Shown one piece after another: positions 10,700 to 23,140 of a stretch of DNA of 64,000 nt. This DNA is from Datura wrightii (lineage: Eukaryota; Streptophyta; Magnoliopsida; Solanales; Solanaceae): positions 131,691,001 to 131,755,000 of the forward strand of contig JASDFA010000010.1 in NCBI GenBank assembly GCA_035772735.1, read 5' to 3'. Within the stretch, counting starts at the first letter, position 1, and every line of letters begins with the position of its first letter. Both the position numbers and the translations under genes were made by a program. Below the pieces are notes generated by a model. The model saw nothing but the letters and a program-made list of their open reading frames with translations. It searched no databases and had not been told where the DNA came from.

Positions 10700-11776
10700 T
10701 ACATCCGAAGACGCCTCTGAATCATGTCTCCCTGGTAGTGCGTAAGTACGGTTTGAGCTCATACCTGAACTGGAGGCTCCTGATCTACCTCGGCCTCTGC
10801 CTACTGAGCCTGAAGGCCCACGCCCTGCTGGGGCTGCTGGAGTCCGTGGCCCTGCGGATCCTTTGTCCTGACTGTCTCTACTCCCCTGACCTCTGGTCGG
10901 ACAATCTCTCATCCGATGCCCCTCCTGACCGCAACTATAACACCCAGTGAAGCCATATCTACAAGCTCCGGAGTGTGGTCGATTACAATAAGAGCAGGGT
11001 GAAGGTGCAAGTCTACTCTGCTCTCCCCTTCTCTGCTGTGGAGATTCTACTGTTCTGGAACTGCCACTGGGCTTTGACTGCCCTCTACGAACATATCTAC
11101 CTCGCTGCTACTGCTGTGGTGGAGGTGGGGGTCTAGGGGGTCTATCTGATAATCGAGGCCTGGGTCCTCTCTGAACTTCCCTTTGTATGTCATTTGGTCT
11201 GTCTCTGCGGCGTTGTTCCTGACTGGTCTGTCTCTGCGGCGTTGTTCCTGACTAGTCTGTCTACTATTCTGTTGCCGCTGTCTAAGACCCTCAATGGTCT
11301 GAGCAAAGGCCTGTACTCGGGTGATATCCATATCCTCTCATAACGTAGCCGTCATACATGCCTCAGTATATTCCGGGTTCAAACCCATAATAAATTTGTG
11401 AACCCTCGTTGGCATGGTATCAACAAATGCTGGAGCATAACGGGCTAAGGAGTCAAACTGTAAAGCATACTCACGTACACTCCTCGCCCCCTGCTCTAGA
11501 TGCAGAAACTGGTCCATCCGAGCCTGCCGGATCTCTCGTGGCAAATAATGATCTAGAAAGGCCTCCGAGAAGCTGGTCCAGGTCGGAGGGGTAACATCTC
11601 TCCCTTAGGACCTTTCCCAACTTTCGTACCACAATATAGCTATATCCCGTAACCGGAACAGTGCCAGCTCAACAAACTCTGAAGGGGTCACACGCATAAC
11701 TCGGAATATCCTCTACATTTGATCTAGAAAGTCGTGGGGGTCCCCCGCAGTTTATAGGGTCAGATCAGAGCAAGTT
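10700..11776 (-). pseudogene. E3 gag, lacking its N-terminus, frameshifted
   Basis: Minus-strand gag begins in the middle of the protein right at the LTR edge (11776) and continues with PREIRQARMDQF and REYALQFDSLARYAP. Two cysteine motifs end it: C-X2-C-X3-H-X3-C at 10961-10996 and the standard knuckle C-X2-C-X4-H-X4-C at 10901-10942, both intact. An exact 29-base tandem duplication (11196-11224 and 11225-11253) shifts the frame. The start codon, N-terminal part and leader are missing, so this copy cannot make normal Gag. Confidence 0.82.
11196..11253 (-). repeat. Exact 29-base tandem duplication in E3 gag
   Basis: Two identical 29-base units are joined head to tail and followed by the start of a third. 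Since 29 is not a multiple of three, the gag frame is lost. Confidence 0.9.
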
Positions 11777-14420
11777 TGTCACACCCCGCCTTGGGGGGTA
11801 TGACTGGCACCTGGTGCCCTACTAGAACCTGAACTGCTAGACTACTAAGCCTAAGCACATCTGGTGCCTGGCTGGATCTAACTCAAATTCAGGGAAACAA
11901 CGGGCTATATAACGGCTGTAAATACAGCCTCCGGCCGACTAGGCCTATAGCCACCTGTATGAAACTTCAGTTAACCAGAAACATACTTACAAGGGGGAAA
12001 CCTATGTGGGCCGACAAGGCCACCATGCTATCTAGTTATCTGTAATCCCACAATAAAATGCTGAATAACTACGTGACCAGCAAGGTCACCACTACTGTCA
12101 AACTAAGGCCTCACATGGCCAACATAAACTGAAATGCTAAACAGCCATAACAAACTGCACGGCCTCACACGACCGGCTCAACTGACCATAGGGAAATATA
12201 TACAGACTGCAGGCCTCTAGGAGTACTGATAAGATGGTCGGGACAGGACCCCAACCTACCCGTACTGTACAACAAAAGAGAAATGATATAAACCTCTGAA
12301 ATATCAAGCTCCGGATGACAGGAGCTGGTGACTCTGCGCTGGCTAGGATCACGAGGGATCGCCTCTTCGTCTATGAGTACATGCAGGCAAGTAATGCAGC
12401 GCCCCACTGGGCGTCAGTACCACTGGTACCGAGTATGCAAAGCAACTGAAATAATACAAATGAATACAAATAACATAACTAACAAGTCTGTGAGCAGAAG
12501 ATAACTGAATCTGAAGAGCTGATAGGAACTAGATCAAACCTTTCTGTACTGATAGGCAGGAGCATGTCTGTAGTCACGGCGGCCTGCTGTCTATTAACTA
12601 ATATATATAAAGCACATAAATACATATACATTTAGCAAGCAAGAGCCAATACCAACCCCCATAAGCCGGATCGCGCCAAGCAAGCAAACAATCTATATAC
12701 CCCTACCCGGGTCAAAACCAACCAAAAATAAGTCACTCCACTCATCTTCTCACTTTGGAGCTCCTCTACCAGCCCTCTGGGTCTCCGGCTCGGGCCATAG
12801 CCTCCGATATAAGCAACCGTGTCTAGGTCCGGAGGACTCCTATGTAGACAGTAACAGATAGGGTCTGGATCCCCGGACACAAACTCAACGGGGCTATCTG
12901 AAACCAGAGCTACACCCATAATAACTGAATATATAGACAGTAACAGATAGGGTCTGGTTCCCTGGACACAAAACTCAACAGGGCTATCTGAAACCAGAGC
13001 TGCACCTGCAATGCTAATCAGACTGCTATGGGAAAAGCTTCATCCCATCTTCATCCAAGCGGGGGATGGCATGCCACCCCTCGGAGTGACGTAAAACCCA
13101 CCCGCTCAGTGGGCGACACGATTACCAACCCAGGGGCGGCGAGGACGCTCAATAAGGCGCCCTCACGCCACATCAAGTCTCAACAAACAAATAGCACATA
13201 TAAATTGCAAGCATGTATAACTGAAAAAGACTATCTGAAAGCTGATTTCTTATTCTGATCTGTTTCTGTACTAAACTGATTCTTTATTGATTATACTGAT
13301 TCTGAGATCTTTCTTTAACTGTTGGCTAATCTATAGCCAGGGTACTATCTGTCTGAATGGCTAATCTGTAGCCAATATCTCGTCTGTTTGAATGGCTAGT
13401 CTGTGGCCATGAAACTGCCTGTCTATCTAGTTTTACTTTACTAGCTTATATTCTGAAACTCTGTTTCTTTATATTTTATAACATGCTTGCTAATCATACA
13501 ATAAGCTATACTGAATCTGGAATGCTAACTCGCCCTTTGGCGCATGCTTTTCTATCTTTCGGACTAAAATACGATACGGCAACGCAAACCAGAATTTACT
13601 AAACTTATTCAATTCCCAACATTCAACTCCGAGAATTTCAAATATGGAGTTTACTATGATTCACAAATCTAAGACTTACTAACTTGCCGAAGAACAACTT
13701 CACATACCTTAACCTCGAGTTATCCGACTATCGGACGAGGCTCGGTCAGTATTCCAGCTAAATCTCCCAACTGCACTCATAAACATGTCAATTAGTACTA
13801 AATACAACACTATTCTGAAGGACGGCGTCACTTTCGATATAATTATAGCCTAAACTTAGGCTTATCGAAAGATGGTCGAAAACTTGCTATTTTCCAGAAG
13901 TCCAGAAGGGAGAAGTATTCACTTCACAGCTAGGAGCACCTAGACACTAGTTTGGAGCAATTCTACTTACCTTAGTCCGGTAGCTCGACGATTCGCCGGC
14001 CTTATTTCGCGAAACAAAATCCGTAGGAATGCTCCCTGGTGCTAAATACCATGGTATCTGGAGTTAATTTAAGTTTGGACTACGTTTGGCAGCGTAATCG
14101 AACGATAATATCTTCACCTTCTTCGTCTCTCTCTGTTTGCTGCGTATTTTCTGGAAATTATATTGAATGAGTGGATTTAAAAACGAAGTGGGGCTTTATA
14201 TACTTAGTCCTGGATGTGTCATTGAGCCAACGCGGAGTCTCCACCTCCGTGACACGTTGCCATCACGGAGGGGCTCTGCCTCGGCTCCTTCCGCGATGGT
14301 TCGACCGATTACTCGTCTGATCCTTTCTCGGGCCTTTCTCTAGCACGTATGGCTTTCAAATATGCTTAACCAACACGCGAATAGGCCATCTAGGTGCCGG
14401 GAATCTTACGGGGTGTAACA
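11777..14420 (-). repeat. E3 5' LTR
   Basis: The partner of 4408-7047, with the same termini and internal repeats (89-base units at 12847 and 12936). The right end GGGTGTAACA is followed by the target duplication CAAAG at 14421-14425. Confidence 0.9.
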
Positions 14421-14425
14421 CAAAG

Positions 14426-15554
14426 TTTAAGGGAGCAATCCAAATGCTCACCCGACTTGTTGCTTCCCAATCCCAATGTCAAGAATCAGGTCTTGTCAAT
14501 GCTATTTCCCAGACTCCAACTAATACTTCTTGAATTAGGGTATTCCTTAGTAGGAGCCCACCAGTCTTCACAGGGTCTAGGGTAGAAGAAGACCCCTAGA
14601 ACTTCCTTGATGAAATTTAAAAATTCTCTAGGTCATGCATGTGAATGAAACATAGGGAGTTAAACTCACCCCTTATCAGTTGAAGGACATTCCTGGCAGA
14701 TGGTATGAGCACTGGAAAATGTCCAGGGGAGAGGATGCAACTCTGGCTATACGAAAGGATTTCATGGAGGCATTTACTAATCAACTTTTACCCTTAGAAT
14801 TAAGTAAGGCCAAGGCTGAGATGATTATGACACTTAAGTAGAATTGAGTAAGGCCAAGGCTAAGAAGATTATGACACTTAAGCAAGGTCTCAAGAGTGTT
14901 AGGGAGCATCGCCTGAAGTTCACTAATCTGGATCACTTTTCTTTAGAGATGATCTCTACAATAATGGCCAGTCTGCACAGATTTGTATATGGCCTTGGGA
15001 GGCACTTAGCTATCAAATGTGTTGTTGCCTTCTGCACAAAGATATGTATATAGCATGATTAATGGTCTATGAACAGCAGACCAAGGATAGGAAATAGGCA
15101 TATAGTGGTTCGATAGGAAATAGAATTATAGTAAGAAGGCTACGTAGCCGGCCATGATAGTAGTCACCAAGGAAGTAGTAGGCGATTTGTGCTCTACTAG
15201 AGGTCATTTAGGACCCACTCAACCTGCTGACACTACACCACCCTAGGGTTCCAGAATAAGCAATGAGGACAAAGTAGAGCATTAGGTACTTAATTTCAAG
15301 CCAATATCGCACAAAGCATTTCCTAGCTTCCTCCCTACAACAAGTGTGGGAAGAGACACCCGAAGAAATGCTATATGGGGATAAATATATGGTATAGGTG
15401 TGGACATTGAGGTCACTTTCAGAGGGACAACCCTAATGCAAGATAAGGATTGGGGGAAATACAGCCAGATATCATGACACCGACCCCACATCCACAACTC
15501 CTACACAAGGAACCTAGGGCCTTACAAGTCAAAGTATGATAAATGGAGGTACGA
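14426..15554 (+). pseudogene. E4 gag, remainder, decayed
   Basis: The plus strand carries Retrotrans_gag-like words: YQLKDIPGRWYEHW, then DFMEAFTNQLLPLELSKAKAEM, and after a shift QGLKSVREHRLKFTNLDHFS. A 44-base near-exact tandem duplication (14796-14839 and 14840-14883) causes the shift. Near 15390 a degraded zinc knuckle can be read (WYRCGH, stop, GHFQRDNP). Many stops lie between 15050 and 15550. It belongs to the frame that begins at 4199. No pol follows; an LTR starts at 15555. Confidence 0.65.
14796..14883 (+). repeat. 44-base tandem duplication in E4 gag
   Basis: The two units differ at a handful of bases. 44 is not a multiple of three, so the second unit restores reading in another frame. 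Confidence 0.85.
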
Positions 15555-16435
15555 TGTAATACCCTAAAAAGTGCCTAAAATCAGACCCAAGACTTTTAAT
15601 AGAAACCAATAGGAAAAATGGCACTAGTCTATTCAATGACCCTCATAATTAGTTGTACAAGGGACCAACGACTCGTTGGTTGGTTCATGGTAAGGAGACC
15701 TAAAAACTTGCAAAAATCTACCCAGAACTGATGAGTGGATTATATGACCTATTGTTTGATTGTACTGATAGCTTGTTGCAGTAATTGAAGTAGGATTAGA
15801 GGATGACTTAGAGCAGGAGTGGGAACCAATGAAGGATGCAATGACCCGTTGGTTGAAACCACGACCCGTCTTGTTGGTCGTTGGTTCGGCTAGTTTCAAT
15901 TATGTTTGGAAGTTCAAGCATGTTTAGGTAAAATCCTATGCTTTTAACTCCTAAGTGACGTCATTTTATGCTTTGTAAAGGGGATCATTAAAGGGTTAAT
16001 CAAAGCCTAATCCCTCACTCTCTTGAAAACGGCATAGGTTGGATTTCTCTCTCAAGAAAAAGGCTAGGGTTCTTCATCATCTTCTTCTCAATTTCTCTAG
16101 GGTCTTCAAGAAAATGTAAGGGGTCATCAAGCCCAGGTATGTAGGTCATTACTGGGGTATTTCTTCCACTCTCATGCCTAATTTCAAGTTAATTCAATGA
16201 ATTCAAGTCTCCAACGATGATTTTATGAAATTCTAGGGTTAGATCTAATTTTGATAAAAACTCTTATGATCATCAATGAATTTTAAATCTTATGATTCAA
16301 TCCATATTTTATGATTATGAATGCATGTTTCTTTACAAGTATCTCTCATGAACATATGATTTTCAAGTTATGATGAAATTAGTCAATTATGTATGATTTC
16401 ATGAATTTCAAGCTTGTGCATCATGGCCAACCCAG
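15555..16435 (+). repeat. E5: LTR fragment, plus orientation
   Basis: It starts TGTAATACCCTAAAAAGTGCC and follows the E15 and E7 LTRs (TGTAATACCCT..., 'agacccaag', 'ctagggtt', 'gtaggtcattactgggg'). Its U3 has the inverted words AACGACTCGTTGG (about 15667-15680) and further cgttgg/ccaacg units to about 15890. It breaks off near 16435, where the E6 LTR begins; the exact junction is unclear. It may be the 3' LTR of E4. Confidence 0.6.
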
Positions 16436-17920
16436 TGGCTGAAGACATCCAAATCCACTCCTCACTGGGAGAGAGTGTACACGGTCGCCACAATAAAATT
16501 TACCCAACTCATGAGGCGGGGTCAAATCCACAGGGAATGAAGATTGATAGCAACAAAAGTTGTCTACTCAAATTGAATAAAATAGCATCATTGTCTCAAA
16601 ATTAAGAAAGTAAATATTATGGAGTTGCCCGATTACACTATGAATTCAAACACCACAATAAAACAAGGCCACCAACTTCAAAGTAACAATATGAGCAAAT
16701 ATTAGGGGTGTTCTATTGACGGGGCATTGATAGGATTGAGGTTTACTAGTAAATCAAGGCATTACTTATGAACATAAATTGTCGTGGACAAGGCGGCACC
16801 CGATGTTTCTCAACCAATTGGGTGCCTTTTGCCTCAAGTTTTCTCAAATCCCAAGGTCACATACACTTCAACCACTACAAATTGGATAGGAAATTAAACT
16901 ATCTCTAGCCTCAATTCATTAATGATTTTATGAAAGTGGGTATTGGTAATCTCTAGCCCAATTACACACAATCAAAACCCAAATACCCACCATTTTTTCT
17001 CACCCATATTTTGTTCCTCTTTTTCAAGAAGCAATAGAATAAGTAAACACAATTCATACTTGTGATTATAGATATTTCAATTATAATTCAGAGAAAACAA
17101 TGAATTTATGCTAAATAAGTAATTCTAATATTAATCTAACAACACCTAATCCATTCTAGCCCCTATCATGCAAACACACCTAGCAAGAGGTTTAGCACTC
17201 ATAGATAATGAACAGGAGATTAAACCAATAATGGAATAATATTATTCATCATTAAGAAGAAACTTCAAGCTCAATTTGTTCTTCAATGGAGGTTCACCTT
17301 AGGAAGATAAAGAAGATGAAGGGAAAAGATCTCACTCTCTCTATCTTTTTCTCTCTAAAATTCAATACCAACATAACTATGGAATGGAATATTTAATTGT
17401 TTACAAAAGGTGTACAAAATAGGATAAGTCTTCTTCTCTTTTCATGCACACATACACATTTTGCCCTGAAAAAGCATCAAAAAAGTCCTTGTTCAAGAAC
17501 TAGACCGTTTTACCCTCTTCAGTACAGCCTCACTTATGCGGCACTAGCATTTCGCAGGTGTGCATCTGTGAGGCACTAGTCATTTGAAGCTTTGGGTTAG
17601 AAAGTTTGGACATGGTCTTGCATTTGAACCTGCATTTTGCAGGTGCTGGCCTGCATTCAGCAGGTCTTCCTTCATCTTCAAGGTAGTGTTTTCTTATGTT
17701 TGACCTGCTTTTCGCAGGGGTCATCTTGCAAAGTGCCGGTCCTTTTCTTCCAGCACCATGCTTTTTGTGCAATTCATTGCTTTATTTATTTAAAGTGAAT
17801 ACCTAGAAAAACCAAAGAGAAAGGGCATAAAACCTTCATAAATGAGTTGAAAACCAAGAAAAGTTCATGCTTAAGAGCCTTATGAGTTGGTAATTTGAAC
17901 CTTTTCTTATCCTCAAGCTA
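16436..17920 (-). repeat. E6 3' LTR (boundaries approximate)
   Basis: It aligns throughout with solo LTR E14 (61967-63524): the same start region (CCAAATCCACTCC against CCAAACCACACTCC), the shared 'gtcaaatccacagggaat', and the same tail ('agagaaagggcataaaa' ... 'gagttggtaa'). In the sense direction the block 17520-17740 holds inverted words such as ACCTGCATTTTGCAGGT, CCTGCATTCAGCAGG and CCTGCTTTTCGCAGG. The outer ends have decayed, and I cannot see a clean TG or CA at either side. Confidence 0.65.
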
Positions 17921-19592
17921 GGCATTTCTTCACAGTTGAAATTGAAGTAAGGATGTCACATCACATGAGCGATGCACAAGGGACTACTAGGACTAAGACA
18001 ACCAAAAATAGCACACCGACTCAAGAAAGAGAAAAGACTCAACAATTTTGCAAATGCTTCAGGTGGCAACCACAAGCAATTGGCATGATGCACAAGTGTT
18101 TCTTTCATTCAAAACAAGGGGCATGGTTGGTCAAAACAATCTCAAGTAACATCTCAATTCATTGAAAATTTACACTCAAAGGTTGCCTTAAAGCTCACTG
18201 CACTTTTGTCTCAATCACATCTTTTACTTTGAACACATTCAAGAATGTTCCCCAAGGAAGTAATGCCACTCACATCAATATAGAATCCCATTTAATTTTC
18301 AAGCAATTCACACACAGAGGGATAATAGAATAAGGCAAATGCGCTCACTCTCACAAAGAAATTCTCGTGCATAAAACTTGACCTATAGGCTTGCCCTTCA
18401 TGTAACTTGCCACTAATATAGAGTTGCTAAACTCAAAATAAATTAGTACTTATGGTCATAATGAAGACTAGGGGTAAAGGTAGGATGACTTTTTAGTTCT
18501 AGCGACTAGAACCTCCCTAATGCCATTTTATGAACACTTTTGCATACTCCATTTTTCTATTGAGATCACCCCACCTTATCTCTCCTTGATCAACATCTTC
18601 AATTTTGTATCAAGAGCCACCCTTATATATCCTAAAGTTTCCACCTTTAGCCTCATCTAAGCAAGAGGTAGCACCTTACAACTATTCTTTTCTTTTAAAG
18701 TTTAGCAGTTTTTCAACCAATCAATTCGTGCATTTCATCAAAATTTGGTGCTACCTCACATTGAAGCTCACATATATTTCACATTTTTTGGAAACCTCCA
18801 AACATAGGCTTACGCCTAATTTCTCCCTTATCTTTCCCAAAATTTTGGGCATCAAACCCTATTTTTTCTTTCTTTTCACAACTAGCACTAGGGAGGATGG
18901 GTGCCAAAAGAGCGATTACAAAAGGGTAATAGGTTCTAATGTGGTTCTCAAAAAAAAGGGTTAAAGGCTCAACATTCTCTAGTAAAGATGGACGTTCAAG
19001 GAGGTCATATAGGTGAAGTGACTATAAAAATGAAAGATTATGTTCTAAGTGCAGCTACATCTAGGATTTCTCCTTGAGTCACACTTAGGAAAAGTTCTAG
19101 ACAACTATACATGCATGAAAATTAAGAAAAAAGCCTCACCACACAAGGCATCACACTCCAAGGAGTTCACACCATTCTTACAACCACATCAAGAGTATGA
19201 CTTTAGACATGATAGAATGTGAATCAAAAAGCAAAACAAGGAATGTGCAACTCATAACAGAAGAATGCTCAATTTTTAAATTCAAATGTCCCTTTTTCTT
19301 TAAAATCCATTTTTAATGTCACTTAAAATTTTTTGGTGGTACCTCTCAAAAGCAAGTGCAAAAAATGACTCAAAAAGACTCTAAACTCGGCATTTTCCCT
19401 TAAGAAGGTCTCCTCTCAATGTATCATAGGGAAATGTAACCCGGTTTGACAATAAAAGAAAAGAAAAGGAAATCGCTCCTTAGAGAGAATCATGGTATAA
19501 AGAAAATCCTTGGAATTTATTTTCTAACTACTATGAACAATGGTGATCATTAAGACATGGGTCATTAAACATTGGACAATTTAAGATGGACC
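17921..19592 (-). other. E6 3' untranslated region, no gene
   Basis: No convincing ORF occurs here. The segment around 18295-18440 (tctcacaaagaaattctcgt, then cttgcccttcatgtaac, ccactaatata) matches the 3' region of E11 (about 42520-42605), and 19385-19440 (cttaagaaggtctcc, catagggaaa) resembles E11 around 43545-43585. It is therefore the long non-coding 3' part of an Athila-like element on the minus strand. E7 interrupts it at 19593. Confidence 0.6.
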
Positions 19593-19597
19593 CAATC

Positions 19598-20694
19598 TAT
19601 ATTATCCCGAAAGTCCCTAAGATTAGACCCGAGGGTTGAACTAGAGAAAAAAGGAAATTCTACAGTTTTGCACCAAAACGACTCGTGGTACGAGTCGTGA
19701 GACCAAGTAACGGGTCATAAGAAGAGTCGTGAAGAAGATTTGGAGTTTAGGTGTCCAAACCACGAATCATGGTATGTGGGTATGACTCGTGGTCAGGGTC
19801 ATAGGGAAGGTGAAGTCACGAGTGATGTCACAGCCCGTGGTAGGAAACCACGAGTCCTGGGATGAAGCCGTGGAAAGTTTCAGAGGAAAAATTAGCAGTT
19901 GAGACTCAGTGACAACGAGTGGCCTCACAATTCATGGTGGCTTATAACGAGTCGTGAGATGGACCCATGGTGAGAATTCAGGAAGGATGCGAGGTGACCA
20001 GTGGTGATCACGAGTGGCGACTACGATTCGTTATTTCATCGTACGACTTGTGGTATGGCCCGTGATGACTAGCAGTGTGTATTTTTCCTGCATTTTAATT
20101 AGGGAAATTTCATAATTCCTAAGCTCCTAACCCCTAAACTACGTTGTTTTAAGTTCTATTAGGAAAGTTTTAAGAGGGTTAAATCTATTCTAACCTATTC
20201 CCTCCCCATGCATGCATGACTAGAGGATTCTTAAGGAAGATCAAGCTTAGAACTCTCCAATTCTTCTCCAATTCCTTTGGGCTTCAAAGGAAGAGTGTAA
20301 GACCAGATTACAGGTATTTAGGGTTATGAATAGGAGTATTCTTTCACTTAGATGCCCAAATCCTCTTCTACATTCATGAAATTCATGCTTGATGAATCTA
20401 TGGGCTTTTAATCCAGTTTGTGAAATTCTCTAAGTATTTATCATAGGTAAATTCTATTCATGTTTCTAATTTTGTTTTCAGTTTCATGAGCATGTTTTAT
20501 AATGATTTCAATTACAAATTTATGATTTCAAAGTTTTACAGTTATAACGCCCAATTATGAATTTTCATAAAGAGTTGAGATTATGATCTATGTTTTCAAG
20601 TATGATGAAATGTCCATGATAAAAGTATGATTTTGAATTACCCATGTTTATATCCATGATTTTGACTATCTCAAAGCATGTACAAGTTTGGGCA
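19598..20694 (+). repeat. E7 5' LTR, first part
   Basis: U3 part with a dense theme of cgagtcgt/acgactcgt words at about 19680-20065, for example CCACGAATCAT with ATGACTCGTGG near 19755-19795. It is interrupted at GTTTGGGCA by E8 and continues at 30696 with AGCCC. The uninterrupted order is visible in the 3' LTR around 50945-50970. Confidence 0.88.
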
Positions 20695-21350
20695 TGTCAC
20701 AACCCGAACATAGGCCCGAGTCGAGACATGGGACAAGGAACCCCGAGGGACTCCAAGTAGAACCGTGGCATGAACATACATCTAACTCAATCAAGAGCGA
20801 AAGAATTAATATGATAAGCTTAGCGGAAGTCTAGAATAAATAGAACATCAGAAATACACACGAATCTGAAGTTGATTACATTATATTGTCTGAAAAGCCT
20901 CTAATATTGATGAGTTGATGGGACAAGACCCCCAACTAACTCTCTAAGTTTGATACTGAATACATAAACAAAACTAATAAAGAATGGTCCTTGGGATATG
21001 AGGACTCACCAACAGATGTGGGATGCTAACTCTGAAAGGCCGGCTACGGATGAGGTGCTGAGTCTGAGTATCGGGGCCTGTATCATGAACCGATACAACA
21101 TCGTGTATTCGTCAGTACATGGAATGTACCGAGTATGCAAGGTAAGTAAACCTCTTAAATAAGTAAATTCATTTAAAACCTGCATAATATAAAAACATAA
21201 ACAAAATAAGAATCTGAGAGTAGGGCTTGCATGCTATTTTCTGAAATCATGATATCAACATAACATAACATCATAACTGAATCGATTGATCCAAAGCTGA
21301 AATCTGATAGTCCTAAGTAAAATTGAACATTGGCTCAAACCTGCTTTAGA

Positions 21351-21388
<38 letters not shown>

Positions 21389-23123
21389 CATGAGTGATAA
21401 ACATGCATAACTGAAATCATGAGGAACAATGGGAGACTCGTCATATAACTAACATACCACGATAGAGCTTACTTGGTCCCAACTTTCACAGTCAAGTGGG
21501 TAGAGCCATCCAAAGCCTTGCCAGGGATAAGGACGATACCATGATATCAATATCAAGCTCGGGGCCCAATCAGGGCAGGGGATAGCTCACAAGGGAGGTC
21601 CCAAAGTATATATAAGATATGTATAAACCTACATTGGTGAGTAGTTTTGAGGCATAGGGGGATCGACCCTTAGCCTACTCGGTGCTAGACACTACTCCAA
21701 AACGTATGCATATGCTCTCCATTATTTTTCAACGAAGCTTACCATCGTCTATTGACGAAGCTCAATAATCAAATACATATCAAATATGAAAATCATATAG
21801 GAGGAGATCTTGCTCAAACCATACAACAAGCTCAACATAAATGGGACTCTTCACTCCAAAACCATATGGTAAGCTTAAATTCATAAATTCATACATCATA
21901 CTTGAACATATGAGCATTGTCCGATACTTTAACATGCTTGAAAATATATAATTCACTTGAAAACATGATCATAAACATGGGTAACTTGTAAACATGCTTT
22001 TCATCATAAATATTTCATCATACTTGAAGATTCATCATAAATCTCAACTTTCATGAACTTCTCATAATTGGGCATTTTAATTTTTAAAGCTTGAAACATG
22101 ATTTTAGTTGAAAATAATGTAAAACTTCATGAATCATAATTCAATAATAGAAACATCTTTAAATCATACCCATGTAGTAAATGAGGAATTTCATGCATTG
22201 GTTTAAAACCCCGTAGAATCAACATATGAAATTTTTGTGATTTAGAGAGAGATTGGGCATGGGTGTGAACGAATTCAACAATTCATAACCCTACATACCA
22301 GGGGAAGATCGTATTGAATATAGATCCATGTCTTTCTTGTTCCACTAGCTTAGACCAAATTCTCATATCTAATTTTACCACTCCTTGATTGCCCAATTAA
22401 GAATTGAAGGAAAACTTGAAGAAAATGAGCTTGATCACCTCTCTAACTCTCTAACTTTGCATGCATGAGTAAGAATGGCCTAAAATGAACCTACCCCTCT
22501 TAAAACTCATAATTCATATCTTAAAATGATGTAGTTTAGGCCTTAGGATAATAGAAATTACGCAAAAGCCCTTACTAAAATCGCAGAAAATAACTGACTG
22601 CCAGTCCCCATGAGGGACTGGATGAATCATTCCCAAGACCACAACTCATGGCATCAAGCGTCGAGTGCACTGCCAATAATTCACTCGAGGCTCGTCACGG
22701 GGAACCTCACGAGTCATTACGGTAGACCACAACTCATGGTCACCACTCGTCATGTTCACTGCCCAAATTCCAAATCATATCCAACCAGCTAACCACAACT
22801 CATCCCATGAATCATGGGGTCTAACCACGACTCGTGCTGACTGTTCGTAGGGTACACTGCCAAGTTTCCTTCACTTTCCCTTAACCCTTGCCCACGACTG
22901 ACTCAACGAATCGTGGTGACTAACCACGACTCATGGGCAGGTCTGTGGGGACTTCTGAAATCCAAAATTTCAACTCATACCCTAAATCTCACCACGAGTC
23001 TCCTCACGACTCGTGGTCTAACCCATGGGTCGCAAAAAGACTCGTTCTGTGACTTGGTTCCAGATTTCTAGTTTTCTCCATTTTAACTCCTGGGTCTGAT
23101 CTTTTGGATCTTGGGGTATAACA
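20695..23123 (-). repeat. E8 3' LTR
   Basis: It runs from TGTCACAACCCG to GGGGTATAACA. On the minus strand its U3 (22590-23045) is packed with cacgactcgtgg-type words. An AC then AT microsatellite lies at 21351-21388. Downstream parts align with the E7 and E12 LTRs. Confidence 0.88.
21351..21388. repeat. (AC)n(AT)n microsatellite in E8 3' LTR
   Basis: About 11 AC units followed by about 8 AT units. The partner LTR has a longer AC tract and a shorter AT tract at 28876-28910, so both lengths changed after insertion. Confidence 0.95.
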
Positions 23124-23140
23124 ATATCTCCCCCTTGGGA
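23124..23140 (-). promoter_or_regulatory. E8 polypurine tract
   Basis: The minus strand reads CCCAAGGGGGAGATAT directly before the LTR start TGTTATACCCC. A copy with changes (AAGGAGGAGATAT) sits at 30581-30597 beyond the other LTR. Confidence 0.8.

Larger units (their letters stand above)
4408..14420 (-). mobile_element. E3: Tekay-type chromovirus with both LTRs
   Basis: Two LTRs of about 2.64 kb (4408-7047 and 11777-14420) flank a minus-strand gag-pol region. The five bases CAAAG occur at 4403-4407 and again at 14421-14425, a typical target-site duplication. The outer termini form a 12-base inverted repeat, TGTCACACCCCG against CGGGGTGTAACA. The element has a polypurine tract but no usable primer binding site, and every domain of pol is broken by stops or shifts. 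The LTRs differ by a few percent by eye, so it is neither very recent nor ancient. It inserted into gag of E4. Confidence 0.9.

Noticed and set aside
18605..18964. 119-codon plus-strand ORF
   Set aside because: Lies in the non-coding 3' region of E6, antisense, with a low-complexity Phe/Ser-rich product and no counterpart in E11.
22590..23045. CRISPR-like array of repeated words
   Set aside because: The words are 9-13 bases, irregularly spaced and in both orientations inside plant LTRs; there are no regular spacers and the genome is eukaryotic.
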